A stretch of DNA of 41,327 bases from Planctomycetaceae bacterium. Its GTDB lineage: Bacteria > Planctomycetota > Phycisphaerae > Phycisphaerales > UBA1924. How positions within the stretch are numbered: the first letter of the stretch is position 1; each line of letters opens with the position of its first letter. Position numbers and translations under genes: made by a program. The notes beneath the pieces are model-generated. The model did no database searches and was not told where the DNA came from. It saw only the letters and a list, made by a program, of their open reading frames with translations. This document shows positions 25,615 through 35,005 of the stretch, one piece after another. The DNA lies in the NCBI GenBank assembly GCA_021294835.1, contig JAJTDF010000021.1, positions 1 to 41,327 on the forward strand. The letters are read 5' to 3'.

Positions 25615-26895
25615 TCACAGACCGCCCGACTGCAGCTTCTCGATGATGGCGATCAGCGGGAGGAACATGGCGATCACGATGCCGCCGACCACCACACCCA
25701 GGAACAGCACCAGCAGCGGCTCGATCAGCTTCACCAGCGACTGCACCGCAACGTCGACCTCTTCGTCGTAGTTGTCGGCCACCTTCATCAGCATGGCGTC
25801 CAGGTCGCCGGTCTCCTCACCGACGTCGATCATGTTCACCACGATCGAGTCCACGACCTTGGCCTCACGCAGCGGCGTGGCGAACGTCTCGCCCTCGCGG
25901 ATCGAGTCGTGCACCTTGTTCAGCGCCCGCTCGAACACGTAGTTGCCCGAGGTGTCGCGGGTGATCGCGATCGCTTCCAGGATCGGCACACCGGCGTTGA
26001 TCAGCGTGCCCAGCGTCCGGGTGAACTTGGCCACCGTGGTCTTCCGCAGCAACTGCCCCAGGATGGGCACCCACAGGATCACCGTGTCGGTCACCGCACG
26101 CCCGGGAGTCGCCTTCCGGGCCACCTTCCAGACGATCACCAGACCGGGCGCCAGCAGGAACCAGAACGCACCCGGGAACGCCTGCCCGGGCACCGTGCCC
26201 GCCAGCCAGCTCGATGTGTCGATCAGGAACGTCGTCAGCGCCGGCATCTTCACGCCGAACTCGGCGAAGATCTCTTTGAACTTCGGCACGATGCCGATCA
26301 TGATGAACAGCACGATGCCGATGGCGACGGTCATGACGACCACCGGGTACACCATGGCGCCGATGACCTTCCGCTTCAACCGCTCCGCCTTCTCCATGAA
26401 CTCGGCCAGACGCTGCAGGATGATGTCCAGCACGCCGCCGATCTCGCCGGCAGCCACCATCTTCACATACAGCCGGTCGAACGCCGCCGGGTGACGCGCG
26501 AAGCTCTCCGACAGGCTCGTGCCGCCCTCCACGTCCTCGCACACCTGCTGCAGGATGTTCTTCAGCTTGCCCGGCTTCTGCTGCTCCTCCAGGATCTGCA
26601 GCGAACGCAGCAGCGGAAGACCGGCGTCCTGCAGCGTGCTCAACTGCCGCGTGAACAGCGTCAGATGCTTGGTGCTCACGCCGCCGATGCTGAACCCGGT
26701 GCCCTTGCGCTTCTTCGGCGCCGCCTCGGCAGCCGCGGCGGCGTCCTTCTTGGCCGCCTTCTGCTCGCGGACCGAGGTCGGGAAGAAGCCCTGCTGCTTG
26801 ATGCGCTGGATGGCCTCTTCGCTCGAGGTGGCCTCGATGCTGCCCTTTTGAGCCTTGCCCGCCGCGTTAAGCGCTTCGTACGTGAACGTCGCCAT
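25615..26895 (-). CDS. pilC: Type IV pilus/T2SS inner-membrane platform protein PilC/GspF
   Basis: This 426-residue protein is the platform that couples the cytoplasmic ATPases to fibre assembly. It begins with the family signature FTYEALNAAGKAQKGSIEA and contains two GspF domains: LTLFTRQLSTLQDAGLPLLRSL and its echo FTRTLGTLINAGVPILEAI. Three membrane helices are present, and the terminal PLLVLFLGVVVGGIVIAMFLPL is typical. An Ala/Lys-rich linker (about residues 45-65) separates the N-terminal segment from domain 1. The ATG at 26895 has GGAG about 9 nt upstream and is preferred over 26910. It follows pilB by 110 bp and precedes the pseudopilins by 84 bp. Confidence 0.96.
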   Translation of the reverse strand: MATFTYEALNAAGKAQKGSIEATSSEEAIQRIKQQGFFPTSVREQKAAKKDAAAAAEAAPKKRKGTGFSIGGVSTKHLTLFTRQLSTLQDAGLPLLRSLQILEEQQKPGKLKNILQQVCEDVEGGTSLSESFARHPAAFDRLYVKMVAAGEIGGVLDIILQRLAEFMEKAERLKRKVIGAMVYPVVVMTVAIGIVLFIMIGIVPKFKEIFAEFGVKMPALTTFLIDTSSWLAGTVPGQAFPGAFWFLLAPGLVIVWKVARKATPGRAVTDTVILWVPILGQLLRKTTVAKFTRTLGTLINAGVPILEAIAITRDTSGNYVFERALNKVHDSIREGETFATPLREAKVVDSIVVNMIDVGEETGDLDAMLMKVADNYDEEVDVAVQSLVKLIEPLLVLFLGVVVGGIVIAMFLPLIAIIEKLQSGGL

Positions 26896-26959
26896 AGGTC
26901 GTGACTCCAACCAGATTCAGTGCGCACAGAGAGTCAACGTCTCCGCCCGTCGTCGCCTG

Positions 26960-26998
26960 CCCCCTGCCCCCACCCTCCGTCCCCCCCCGCTCTCCCCC
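26960..26998 (-). other. G-quadruplex-prone tract in the pilB-pilC gap
   Basis: The sense (minus) strand carries five G runs of 5, 8, 3, 5 and 5 within 39 nt, separated by short loops (C-runs at 26960-26964, 26967-26971, 26973-26975, 26981-26988 and 26994-26998 on the plus strand). Such a tract can fold as a quadruplex in the transcript or the DNA. It lies between the pilB stop and the pilC start and includes no SD. Confidence 0.6.
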
Positions 26999-27005
26999 TT
27001 GAAGA

Positions 27006-28757
27006 TCAATCCTCCTCGGCCAGCGTCTCGCGAACCACCTCGTCGATGGTCGTCTGACCGTCGTAGATGCTCAGCAGCCCGCACTCACGCAGCGAACGCA
27101 TGCCGTTCCGCCGCGCCAGGCCCTTGAGGATGTTCGTCGACGCCTTCTTCATGATCTGATCGCGGATCTCGTCCGTGAACGCCATGATCTCAAACAGCGC
27201 CGACCGGCCCCGATAGCCCGAGCGGTAGCAGTTGTCGCACCCGGCGCCGCGGTAGAAGCTCCGCCCCCGCACGTCGTCCGGCGTGAGCGCGAGCTCCATC
27301 AGCTCCTCTTCCTTGGGCGTGTACGACTCCTTGCACTTCGGGCAGATGCACCGCACCAGCCGCTGCGCCACCACGCCCTCCATGGTCGCGGTCAGAAGGA
27401 ACGGCTCCAGCCCCAGGTCCACCAGACGAATCACCGAGCTCGGCGCGTCGTTGGTGTGCAGGGTGGTCAGCACAAGGTGGCCCGTCAGCGAGGCCTGTAC
27501 GGCGATTTCCGCCGTCTCCAGGTCGCGGATTTCGCCCACCAGGATGATGTCCGGGTCCTGACGCAGGAACGACCGCAGGGCCCGCGCGAACGTCAGATCA
27601 GCGTCGTGGTTCACCTGCACCTGGCACAGCCCGTCGATGTCGTATTCGACGGGATCCTCGGCCGTCAGGATCTTGGTCTCGATGTCGTTCAGCGCCGCCA
27701 GCGCTGCGTACAGCGTGGTTGTCTTGCCCGAGCCCGTCGGCCCGGTCACCACCACGATGCCGTTCGGCTTGTTGATCAGCCGCTTGAACAGTTCCAGATC
27801 GTCATCCCGCATCCCGATGCGGTCGATCGACAGCTGCACGTTGCTGCGGTCCAGCACACGCATGACCACGCTCTCGCCGTGCATCGTCGGCAGAACGCTG
27901 ATACGCAGGTCCACCGGAGCCCCGCCGATCTGAAGCTCAATGCGGCCGTCCTGCGGCAACCGCCGCTCGGCGATGTCCAGCTTCCCCATGACCTTCACGC
28001 GGCTGGTGATCGCCGGCCCCAGCTGCTTCGGCGGCGCTTCCATCTCGTACAGAACGCCGTCGATGCGGTACCGCATCTTGAACTCGTCCTCAAACGGCTC
28101 GAAGTGGATGTCCGAGGCGCGATCGTTGATAGCCTGCATCAGCACCATGTTCAGCAGCTTGATGACCCGGTTGTCCTCCGCAGCGTCCACCGCCGCGTCC
28201 AGATCGATCGAAGCCCCCGCCTTGCCCGTCGAGAGCTTGTTGAACTTGTCGTCCGACGCCAGGTCCTTGATGACGTCCTTGACCACCTCACCCTTGGAGA
28301 AGAACTTCTTGATCAGCGCATCAATCGCCGCCGGGTCGGCGACCACCGCCTCCACGTTCAACCCCATCAGCTGCCGCAGGTCGTCCTTGGCCCGGAAGTT
28401 GTCCGGGCTCTTGATGGCAATCTTGACCTTCTTGCTCGCTGGGTTGAACGCCACCGGAACGCACTGATACGCCTGGACCGACTGCACGGTCAGGGCTGTA
28501 CGGGCCTCGTTCGGAATCTCGAACGAGGGCGAAAGGTCCATATAAGCAAGTCCGGCTTGCGCCGCCAAGCCCGCGTCGATGTCCTTCTGTTGGCAGTACC
28601 CCAGTTCCACCAGCAACTGCCCAATCCGGACCTTGCGGGTCTTCTGGATCGCCAGCGCCTCGTGCACCCGTTCCCGGGTCGTCTTCCCCAGCTTCGCCAG
28701 AATGCGGCCAAGCTTCACACCCTTCAACTGAGCGAGATCTGCTTCGGTCAGGGACAT
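27006..28757 (-). CDS. pilB: Type IV pilus/T2SS assembly ATPase PilB/GspE
   Basis: The 583-residue protein is a hexameric ATPase for fibre extension. It has an N-terminal MshE/T2SSE domain (about 1-160, LGYCQQKDIDAGLAAQ), then SDIHFEPFEDEFKMRYRIDG. Walker A is GPTGSGKTTTLYAAL, the Asp box TAEDPVEYDIDG, Walker B IILVGEIRDLETAEIA and the His box GHLVLTTLHTNDAPSS. The tetracysteine zinc site CPKC...CDNC is intact. All catalytic parts are present, so it should be active. A weak SD (GGAG, 10 nt) precedes the ATG. A 260-bp gap to pilT may hold its own promoter. Confidence 0.95.
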   Translation of the reverse strand: MSLTEADLAQLKGVKLGRILAKLGKTTRERVHEALAIQKTRKVRIGQLLVELGYCQQKDIDAGLAAQAGLAYMDLSPSFEIPNEARTALTVQSVQAYQCVPVAFNPASKKVKIAIKSPDNFRAKDDLRQLMGLNVEAVVADPAAIDALIKKFFSKGEVVKDVIKDLASDDKFNKLSTGKAGASIDLDAAVDAAEDNRVIKLLNMVLMQAINDRASDIHFEPFEDEFKMRYRIDGVLYEMEAPPKQLGPAITSRVKVMGKLDIAERRLPQDGRIELQIGGAPVDLRISVLPTMHGESVVMRVLDRSNVQLSIDRIGMRDDDLELFKRLINKPNGIVVVTGPTGSGKTTTLYAALAALNDIETKILTAEDPVEYDIDGLCQVQVNHDADLTFARALRSFLRQDPDIILVGEIRDLETAEIAVQASLTGHLVLTTLHTNDAPSSVIRLVDLGLEPFLLTATMEGVVAQRLVRCICPKCKESYTPKEEELMELALTPDDVRGRSFYRGAGCDNCYRSGYRGRSALFEIMAFTDEIRDQIMKKASTNILKGLARRNGMRSLRECGLLSIYDGQTTIDEVVRETLAEED

Positions 28758-28925
28758 GCGTTCGCGTCTCCGATCTGCTCGCGGCCCGACTCACTGACCA
28801 GAAGGAAGGGAAGCTTCCGGTCCGCCGACCGCCACTGAGAGCCCGCACAGGCGGGCCCCAGAATAATCGCAAGAATGCACCACGGTGTTCCCACTCACCA
28901 GCGATCCTATCGAGGATTTTGGTTA

Positions 28926-28958
28926 CGACACCGCTTCTTTTAAGATATCCGACACCGC
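28926..28958 (-). promoter_or_regulatory. AT-rich island with direct repeats upstream of pilB
   Basis: In the 260-bp pilT-pilB gap, two copies of CGACACCGC (28926-28934 and 28950-28958 on the plus strand) lie 24 bp apart and flank TTCTTTTAAGATATC, the most AT-rich stretch in the area. It is a plausible promoter or regulator site for pilB-pilC. No clear -35/-10 pair is seen. The rest of the gap shows only a short GCCCGC/GCGGGC hairpin at 28841-28856. Confidence 0.3.
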
Positions 28959-29017
28959 CTGGGCCGTCGCCCCCGCCCCGGATCCGCCCCACCGGAAGGC
29001 CCGAGCCATCGCGGCGC

Positions 29018-30139
29018 TCACTGCTTTGCGGGGGCCTCCTCGGCCTCGTCCAGTTCCACGCGGCCCACAGTCCGACCCATCCGGTGCACCTTGTCCGTCA
29101 GGTCGCCGGGGTTCTTGGACTTGTCGACCATCTCCTCGGCGGAGATCTTGCCAGCCATGTACAGCGACCACAGGTGGTCGTCCAGCAGCTGCATACCGAA
29201 CTTCTTCCCAGTCTGGATGCTGGAGTCGATTCGGTAGGTCTTTCCTTCACGGATCAGGTTGGCGATCGCGGGGGTGACCACCAGGAACTCATATGCGGCC
29301 ACCATGCCGGGCTGGTCCACCCGGGCGAGCAGCTGCTGGGAGAGCACGCAGATCAGAGCCGTCGACAACTGCACGCGGATTTGGTTCTGCTGGCTCACCG
29401 GGAAGGCGTCCACCACGCGGTCGATGGTCTTGGCGGCACCCGTTGTGTGCAACGTCGCGAACACCAAGTGGCCCGTTTCGGCAGCCCGGATGGCCGCCTC
29501 GATCGTCTCCAGGTCACGCATTTCGCCAACCAGGATCACGTCCGGGTCCGACCGCAGCACGCGGCGCAGGGCCTCGGCGAACGACGGCACATCCGTGCCC
29601 ACCTCACGCTGGTTCACGATCGACTTCTTGTGGAAGTGGTAGTACTCGATCGGGTCTTCCATGGTCACGATGTGCCGGTCCATCGTCTGGTTGATGTAGT
29701 CCAGCATCGTCGCCAGCGAAGTGGTCTTGCCCGACCCCGTCGGCCCGGTCACCAGGAACATGCCGCGCGGACGGCGGATCAGCTCGCGGCAGATCTCCGG
29801 CAGACCGATCTGCTCGAACGTCAGTAGTTTGTTCGGAATTCGGCGAAGCACCATCGCGATGTCGCCACGCTGCTTGAAGATCGACACACGGAAGCGGGCC
29901 TGATCGCCGAACGAGAAGCCGAAGTCGCAGCCGCCGCCCTCGGCCAGTTCCTGCTGCTTCTGCTCAGGCGTGATCGACTTCATCAGACCGACCATGTCCT
30001 CCGAGTCCAGCACCTTGGTCTGCAGGTCCTTCAGGTGGCTGTGGTGACGCAGCGTCGGCCGACGGCCGACGGTCAGGTGCAGGTCGCTGGCAGCCAGCTT
30101 CACAACAGTGTCCAGCAGACGGTCCATCTGAATCGACAT
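29018..30139 (-). CDS. pilT: Pilus retraction ATPase PilT
   Basis: A 373-residue PilT with all the expected parts: the N-terminal DLHLTVGRRPTLR segment, Walker A (GPTGSGKTTSLATML), Asp box (TMEDPIEYYH), Walker B (VILVGEMRDLETIEAA) and His box (GHLVFATLHTTGAAKTIDR). The C-terminal retraction motif reads AIANLIREGKTYRI, against AIRNLIRE in well-studied PilT proteins, so one Arg is replaced by Ala. GAGGAA lies about 7 nt before the ATG. A retraction ATPase next to PilB/PilC points to a dynamic type IV pilus, not a pure type II secretion system. Confidence 0.95.
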   Translation of the reverse strand: MSIQMDRLLDTVVKLAASDLHLTVGRRPTLRHHSHLKDLQTKVLDSEDMVGLMKSITPEQKQQELAEGGGCDFGFSFGDQARFRVSIFKQRGDIAMVLRRIPNKLLTFEQIGLPEICRELIRRPRGMFLVTGPTGSGKTTSLATMLDYINQTMDRHIVTMEDPIEYYHFHKKSIVNQREVGTDVPSFAEALRRVLRSDPDVILVGEMRDLETIEAAIRAAETGHLVFATLHTTGAAKTIDRVVDAFPVSQQNQIRVQLSTALICVLSQQLLARVDQPGMVAAYEFLVVTPAIANLIREGKTYRIDSSIQTGKKFGMQLLDDHLWSLYMAGKISAEEMVDKSKNPGDLTDKVHRMGRTVGRVELDEAEEAPAKQ

Positions 30140-30231
30140 GGGGCGTTCCTCGGTCTTGACAGGTCAGGGCGGTTGGCAGTTGCAGGGGCGAACGGACAGT
30201 CAGAATCATCACAGCGGGCGATCAGGGGGGC

Positions 30232-31947
<1,716 letters not shown>

Positions 31948-31982
31948 AGCAATCCGTGTTCAAGACAAATGATCAGGTCGAT

Positions 31983-32002
31983 CCAGCCGCCGCCTCGGCT
32001 GG
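31983..32002. promoter_or_regulatory. Inverted repeat in the coaB/pilB divergent gap
   Basis: CCAGCCG (31983-31989) and CGGCTGG (31996-32002) form a 7-bp perfect dyad with a 6-nt centre, within the 106-bp region between the second pilB (minus) and coaB (plus). Its place fits an operator or a hairpin in the pilB leader. No clear promoter hexamers accompany it. Confidence 0.25.
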
Positions 32003-32053
32003 GTCGCCGGGGAACGTGAAGGATAACCGCCCCCGTCCACAGGTCGAACACCC

Positions 32054-32848
32054 ATGACCAACACCTCGCCACTTTCCCAAACTTCACGTCCCGGAACCCC
32101 CGCCCGCCCCCGCAGGCTCCTCATCACCGCGGGCCCCACCCACGAGCCGATCGACAGCGTGCGGTTCATCGGCAACCGGTCTTCAGGCAAACTGGGCATA
32201 GCCATCGCGCAGGCCGCTGCCCGCCGGGGCGACCGCGTCACGCTGCTCCTCGGCCCCGTCGGGACCGAAACCACCGCGCTGGCCGATACGGGCGTGGTCA
32301 CCCGTCGGTTCCGCACCAGTGCCGATCTCCAGACGCTTCTTGTCCGGCACTTTCGCTCCTGTGATCTGCTGATCATGGCCGCAGCCGTCGCCGACTTCCG
32401 CCCCAAACGGCCCCCGGCAGCCGGTGAAAAGCTCAAACGCTCCGCCCAGGGCCTCACCCTCCGACTCGAGCCCACCCCCGACCTGGTCGCCGCCTGCGCT
32501 GCCGCCCGCCGCACCCGGCACCCCCAACAGATCGTGGGATTCGCGCTCGAGCCTGCGTCCCGCCTTGCCTGGTCCGCCAAGGAAAAGCTGATCCGCAAGC
32601 GCCTCAACGCCGTTGTTGCCAACCCGCTTGAAACCATGGATTCCGACCGCATCCACGCCACCGTCTACGGCTTTGATGACGGTCGCCCCACTGCCTTGGC
32701 CGCCACCGGCTCCCGCCTCGCCAAGGCCGCCTTCGGCCCCTGGCTCCTCCGCGTCATTGATCAGTTGCCCCCCCACGCCAGCCCCGAGGGGCCAATCAGC
32801 CGCCCCAAGGGGTCATCTCGCAGACCCGTCCGCCCCCCAGCCCGCTAG
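32054..32848 (+). CDS. coaB: Stand-alone phosphopantothenoylcysteine synthetase (CoaB)
   Basis: The 264-residue protein matches the CoaB half of the bifunctional CoaBC (Dfp) enzyme, which joins cysteine to 4'-phosphopantothenate in coenzyme A synthesis. Signatures are LLITAGPTHEPIDSVRFIGN, RSSGKLGIAIAQAAARRGD, DLLIMAAAVADFRPK and the lysine motif EKLKRS. VGFALE (usually VGFAAE) and KRLNAVVANP follow. No CoaC decarboxylase domain precedes it, so CoaC must be encoded elsewhere. The C-terminal 30 residues are low-complexity and basic. The next gene starts 10 bp downstream. panC, of the same pathway, is also in the window but in a separate unit. Confidence 0.9.
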   Translation: MTNTSPLSQTSRPGTPARPRRLLITAGPTHEPIDSVRFIGNRSSGKLGIAIAQAAARRGDRVTLLLGPVGTETTALADTGVVTRRFRTSADLQTLLVRHFRSCDLLIMAAAVADFRPKRPPAAGEKLKRSAQGLTLRLEPTPDLVAACAAARRTRHPQQIVGFALEPASRLAWSAKEKLIRKRLNAVVANPLETMDSDRIHATVYGFDDGRPTALAATGSRLAKAAFGPWLLRVIDQLPPHASPEGPISRPKGSSRRPVRPPAR

Positions 32849-32858
32849 GCTTCAGCCC

Positions 32859-34859
32859 ATGCCTCCCCCTGATCGCCGACGGCCCGGCAAGCCCGCATTC
32901 CGTCCCAAAGTCCGCCGCGGGCCGTCCGACACCCCGCCCTACGACCGCGCCGCCAAGCCCGAGCGTCGCTCCGGCCCTTCCGGGCCCCCTGGCCGATCTG
33001 TATCCCCCGGCTCCCCCGGCTCCCCCGGCCCCAGCGACACCCAGGGGCCCCGCCCGGGCCCGCCCGGCCGTCGTCCCCGCGCTGCTGACGACCGCTCCGC
33101 CCCCCGAACAGGCCCCTCCCGTGCCGGCCCGTTGCCCCGTGCCCCTCGACCGGCCGGGCCCGGCGCCTTCCCGCAAGACCGCCCGCCCCCCCGCCGCTGG
33201 CTTGATCGCACCGACCGGCCCGACCGCGCCGAGTCCGGGCTGAACGTCATCGCCCAGGACCCCGATCTGATCATCGTCGACAAGCCCGCCGGCCTGCTCA
33301 CCGCCGCGGTCCCCGGCAGCGACGCCCCATCGCTCTTCGGCTTGGTCAAGCAGCACATCCGCGCCGGCCTCGTCCCCGGGGTGGAGCGTCGACGCCGCGC
33401 TCGAGGCGGCGAAGCCGGCGAAGACGGCCCCGGCCGTCGCCCCGCGCCGCCCGTCGGCGTGATCCACCGGCTTGACCGCGAAGCCTCCGGCCTGCTCGTC
33501 TTCAGCCTCTCCGAACGTGGCTTCGACTGGCTCAAGAACGACCTCAAGGCCAAACGCATCCACCGGCTCTACCTCGCCGTGGTCGAGGGGGAAATGGGCA
33601 AGGCCGGCGACCAGGGCACCATCCAGTCCTTCCTGGCCGAATCCCGCGACGGCCGCGTTGTCAGCACCGACTCCGCGGAGGTCGCTCGTGCATCGGTGGG
33701 CCGCAGCCGCGACGGCGGATCCCTCGGCGATGAGGACGCCGCCGGAGCCGCCCTCCGACCCGCCGTCACGCACTACCGCATCGTCGCCGTCGGCAACGGC
33801 CGCACCGTCGTCCAGGTCCGCCTGGAGACCGGCCGGAAGCACCAGATCCGTGTCCACCTCGCCGGCAAGGGCTTTCCCATCCTGGGTGATGACCGCTACG
33901 GCGCTCGCACCTCGCCCCTGGGCCGCGTCTGCCTTCATGCGGCCGAACTGGGCATCTCCCACCCGGCCGACGGCCAGTCGCGTCGCTACTTCAGCCCCGC
34001 CCCCGACGAGTTCTATCGCCTCGCCGGGGCCGTGCCGCCCCCCCGCCCCACCGTTGTCGCCCCCCCGCCCCCGGCCCGTTCAACCGCCGGCCGCGCCAGC
34101 GACACCGCCTGGGAGGACGTCGCCGGCTGGTACGACGACCTCATCGACGAGAAACGCAACGACCACTACGCCCAGGTCATCATCCCCGGCACGCTGCGGC
34201 TGGTCGCCCCCACCCCCGGCGAGAACGTCCTGGACGTCGCCTGCGGTCAGGGTGTCATGAGCCGCGCCCTCGCGGATCTCGGCTGCACTGTCACCGGCGT
34301 CGACGCCGCCCCCAGCCTCATTCAGGCCGCACAGCGTCGCACCACTGACAACACCCGCTACCTCGTCGGCGACGCCACCAAGCTCGACCAACTCGACCTT
34401 GCCCCCGAGTTCGACGCCGCCGTCTGCGTCATGGCCCTCGCCAATATCGAGCCGCTGGGCCCCTGCCTCAGCGGCATCGCCTCCCTGCTCAAGCCCGGAG
34501 GCCGTCTGGTCTGGGTCGTCACTCATCCGGCGTTCCGGGGGCACGGCCAGACCTCCTGGGGTTGGGATCCGCAAACCAAGGTGCAGTACCGCCGGGTCGA
34601 CGGCTACCTCAGCAACGGCTTCAAGGCCATCTCCATGCACCCCGGTTCGGCCCCCAGCGTCACCACGCTCTCCTTCCACCGGCCCCTGCAGTACTACATG
34701 CAGCACCTCGCTGAAGCCGGCCTGGCCATCACCTCGCTTGAGGAATGGCCCGCCCAGCGCGTCAGTGAGCCCGGTCCGCGTGCCGACGCCGAGAACCGCG
34801 CCCGCCGCGAGATCCCCTTGTTCCTTGCGGTCCGCTGCCTGAAACTCCCCTCCGCCTGA
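32859..34859 (+). CDS. RluA-family pseudouridine synthase fused to a class I methyltransferase
   Basis: One 666-residue frame holds two enzymes. Residues 1-125 are a disordered Pro/Arg/Gly tail where an S4 domain might be expected. Residues about 126-385 are an RluA-type pseudouridine synthase (IIVDKPAGLLT, HRLDREASG with catalytic Asp206, RIHRLYLAVVEG, RLETGRKHQIRVHLA, GDDRYG). After a Pro-rich linker, residues about 410-666 are a class I SAM methyltransferase: motif I VLDVACGQG at 457-465, then TGVDAAPSLI and LLKPGGRLVWVVTHPAF. The ATG at 32859 is chosen because coaB ends 10 bp earlier. The likely job is rRNA or tRNA uridine isomerisation coupled to methylation; the target is unknown. The linker contains poly-C runs, so a sequencing error joining two genes should be kept in mind. 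Confidence 0.85.
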   Translation: MPPPDRRRPGKPAFRPKVRRGPSDTPPYDRAAKPERRSGPSGPPGRSVSPGSPGSPGPSDTQGPRPGPPGRRPRAADDRSAPRTGPSRAGPLPRAPRPAGPGAFPQDRPPPRRWLDRTDRPDRAESGLNVIAQDPDLIIVDKPAGLLTAAVPGSDAPSLFGLVKQHIRAGLVPGVERRRRARGGEAGEDGPGRRPAPPVGVIHRLDREASGLLVFSLSERGFDWLKNDLKAKRIHRLYLAVVEGEMGKAGDQGTIQSFLAESRDGRVVSTDSAEVARASVGRSRDGGSLGDEDAAGAALRPAVTHYRIVAVGNGRTVVQVRLETGRKHQIRVHLAGKGFPILGDDRYGARTSPLGRVCLHAAELGISHPADGQSRRYFSPAPDEFYRLAGAVPPPRPTVVAPPPPARSTAGRASDTAWEDVAGWYDDLIDEKRNDHYAQVIIPGTLRLVAPTPGENVLDVACGQGVMSRALADLGCTVTGVDAAPSLIQAAQRRTTDNTRYLVGDATKLDQLDLAPEFDAAVCVMALANIEPLGPCLSGIASLLKPGGRLVWVVTHPAFRGHGQTSWGWDPQTKVQYRRVDGYLSNGFKAISMHPGSAPSVTTLSFHRPLQYYMQHLAEAGLAITSLEEWPAQRVSEPGPRADAENRARREIPLFLAVRCLKLPSA

Positions 34860-34906
34860 GCCCGGGCCGCACCCGCCCCGCATCGGCCGGCACCATCTCG
34901 GCGCAG

Positions 34907-34942
34907 AAAAACACCCGGGTCCGAGGTCTTCGGCCCGGGTGT
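34907..34942 (-). terminator. Intrinsic terminator of the cytochrome transcript
   Basis: On the minus strand ACACCCGGG/CCCGGGTGT (34911-34919 with 34934-34942) forms a 9-bp stem, continued by CCGA/TCGG beyond a one-base bulge, and runs into TTTTT (34911-34907). It lies 64 bp after the cytochrome stop codon. On the plus strand the same hairpin could also stop the coaB-rluA transcript, though no T tract follows there. Confidence 0.85.
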
Positions 34943-35005
34943 CGTGGTTCAATCAAGCAGCCCCGGTCGGGTTCGCGTCGGTCAGCCGGCCCCGCGGGTG
35001 GTCGC

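Noticed and set aside
32613-32858. Longer N-terminus for the RluA-methyltransferase protein
   Set aside because: The upstream frame lies inside coaB; the ATG at 32859, 10 bp after the coaB stop, is the sensible start.
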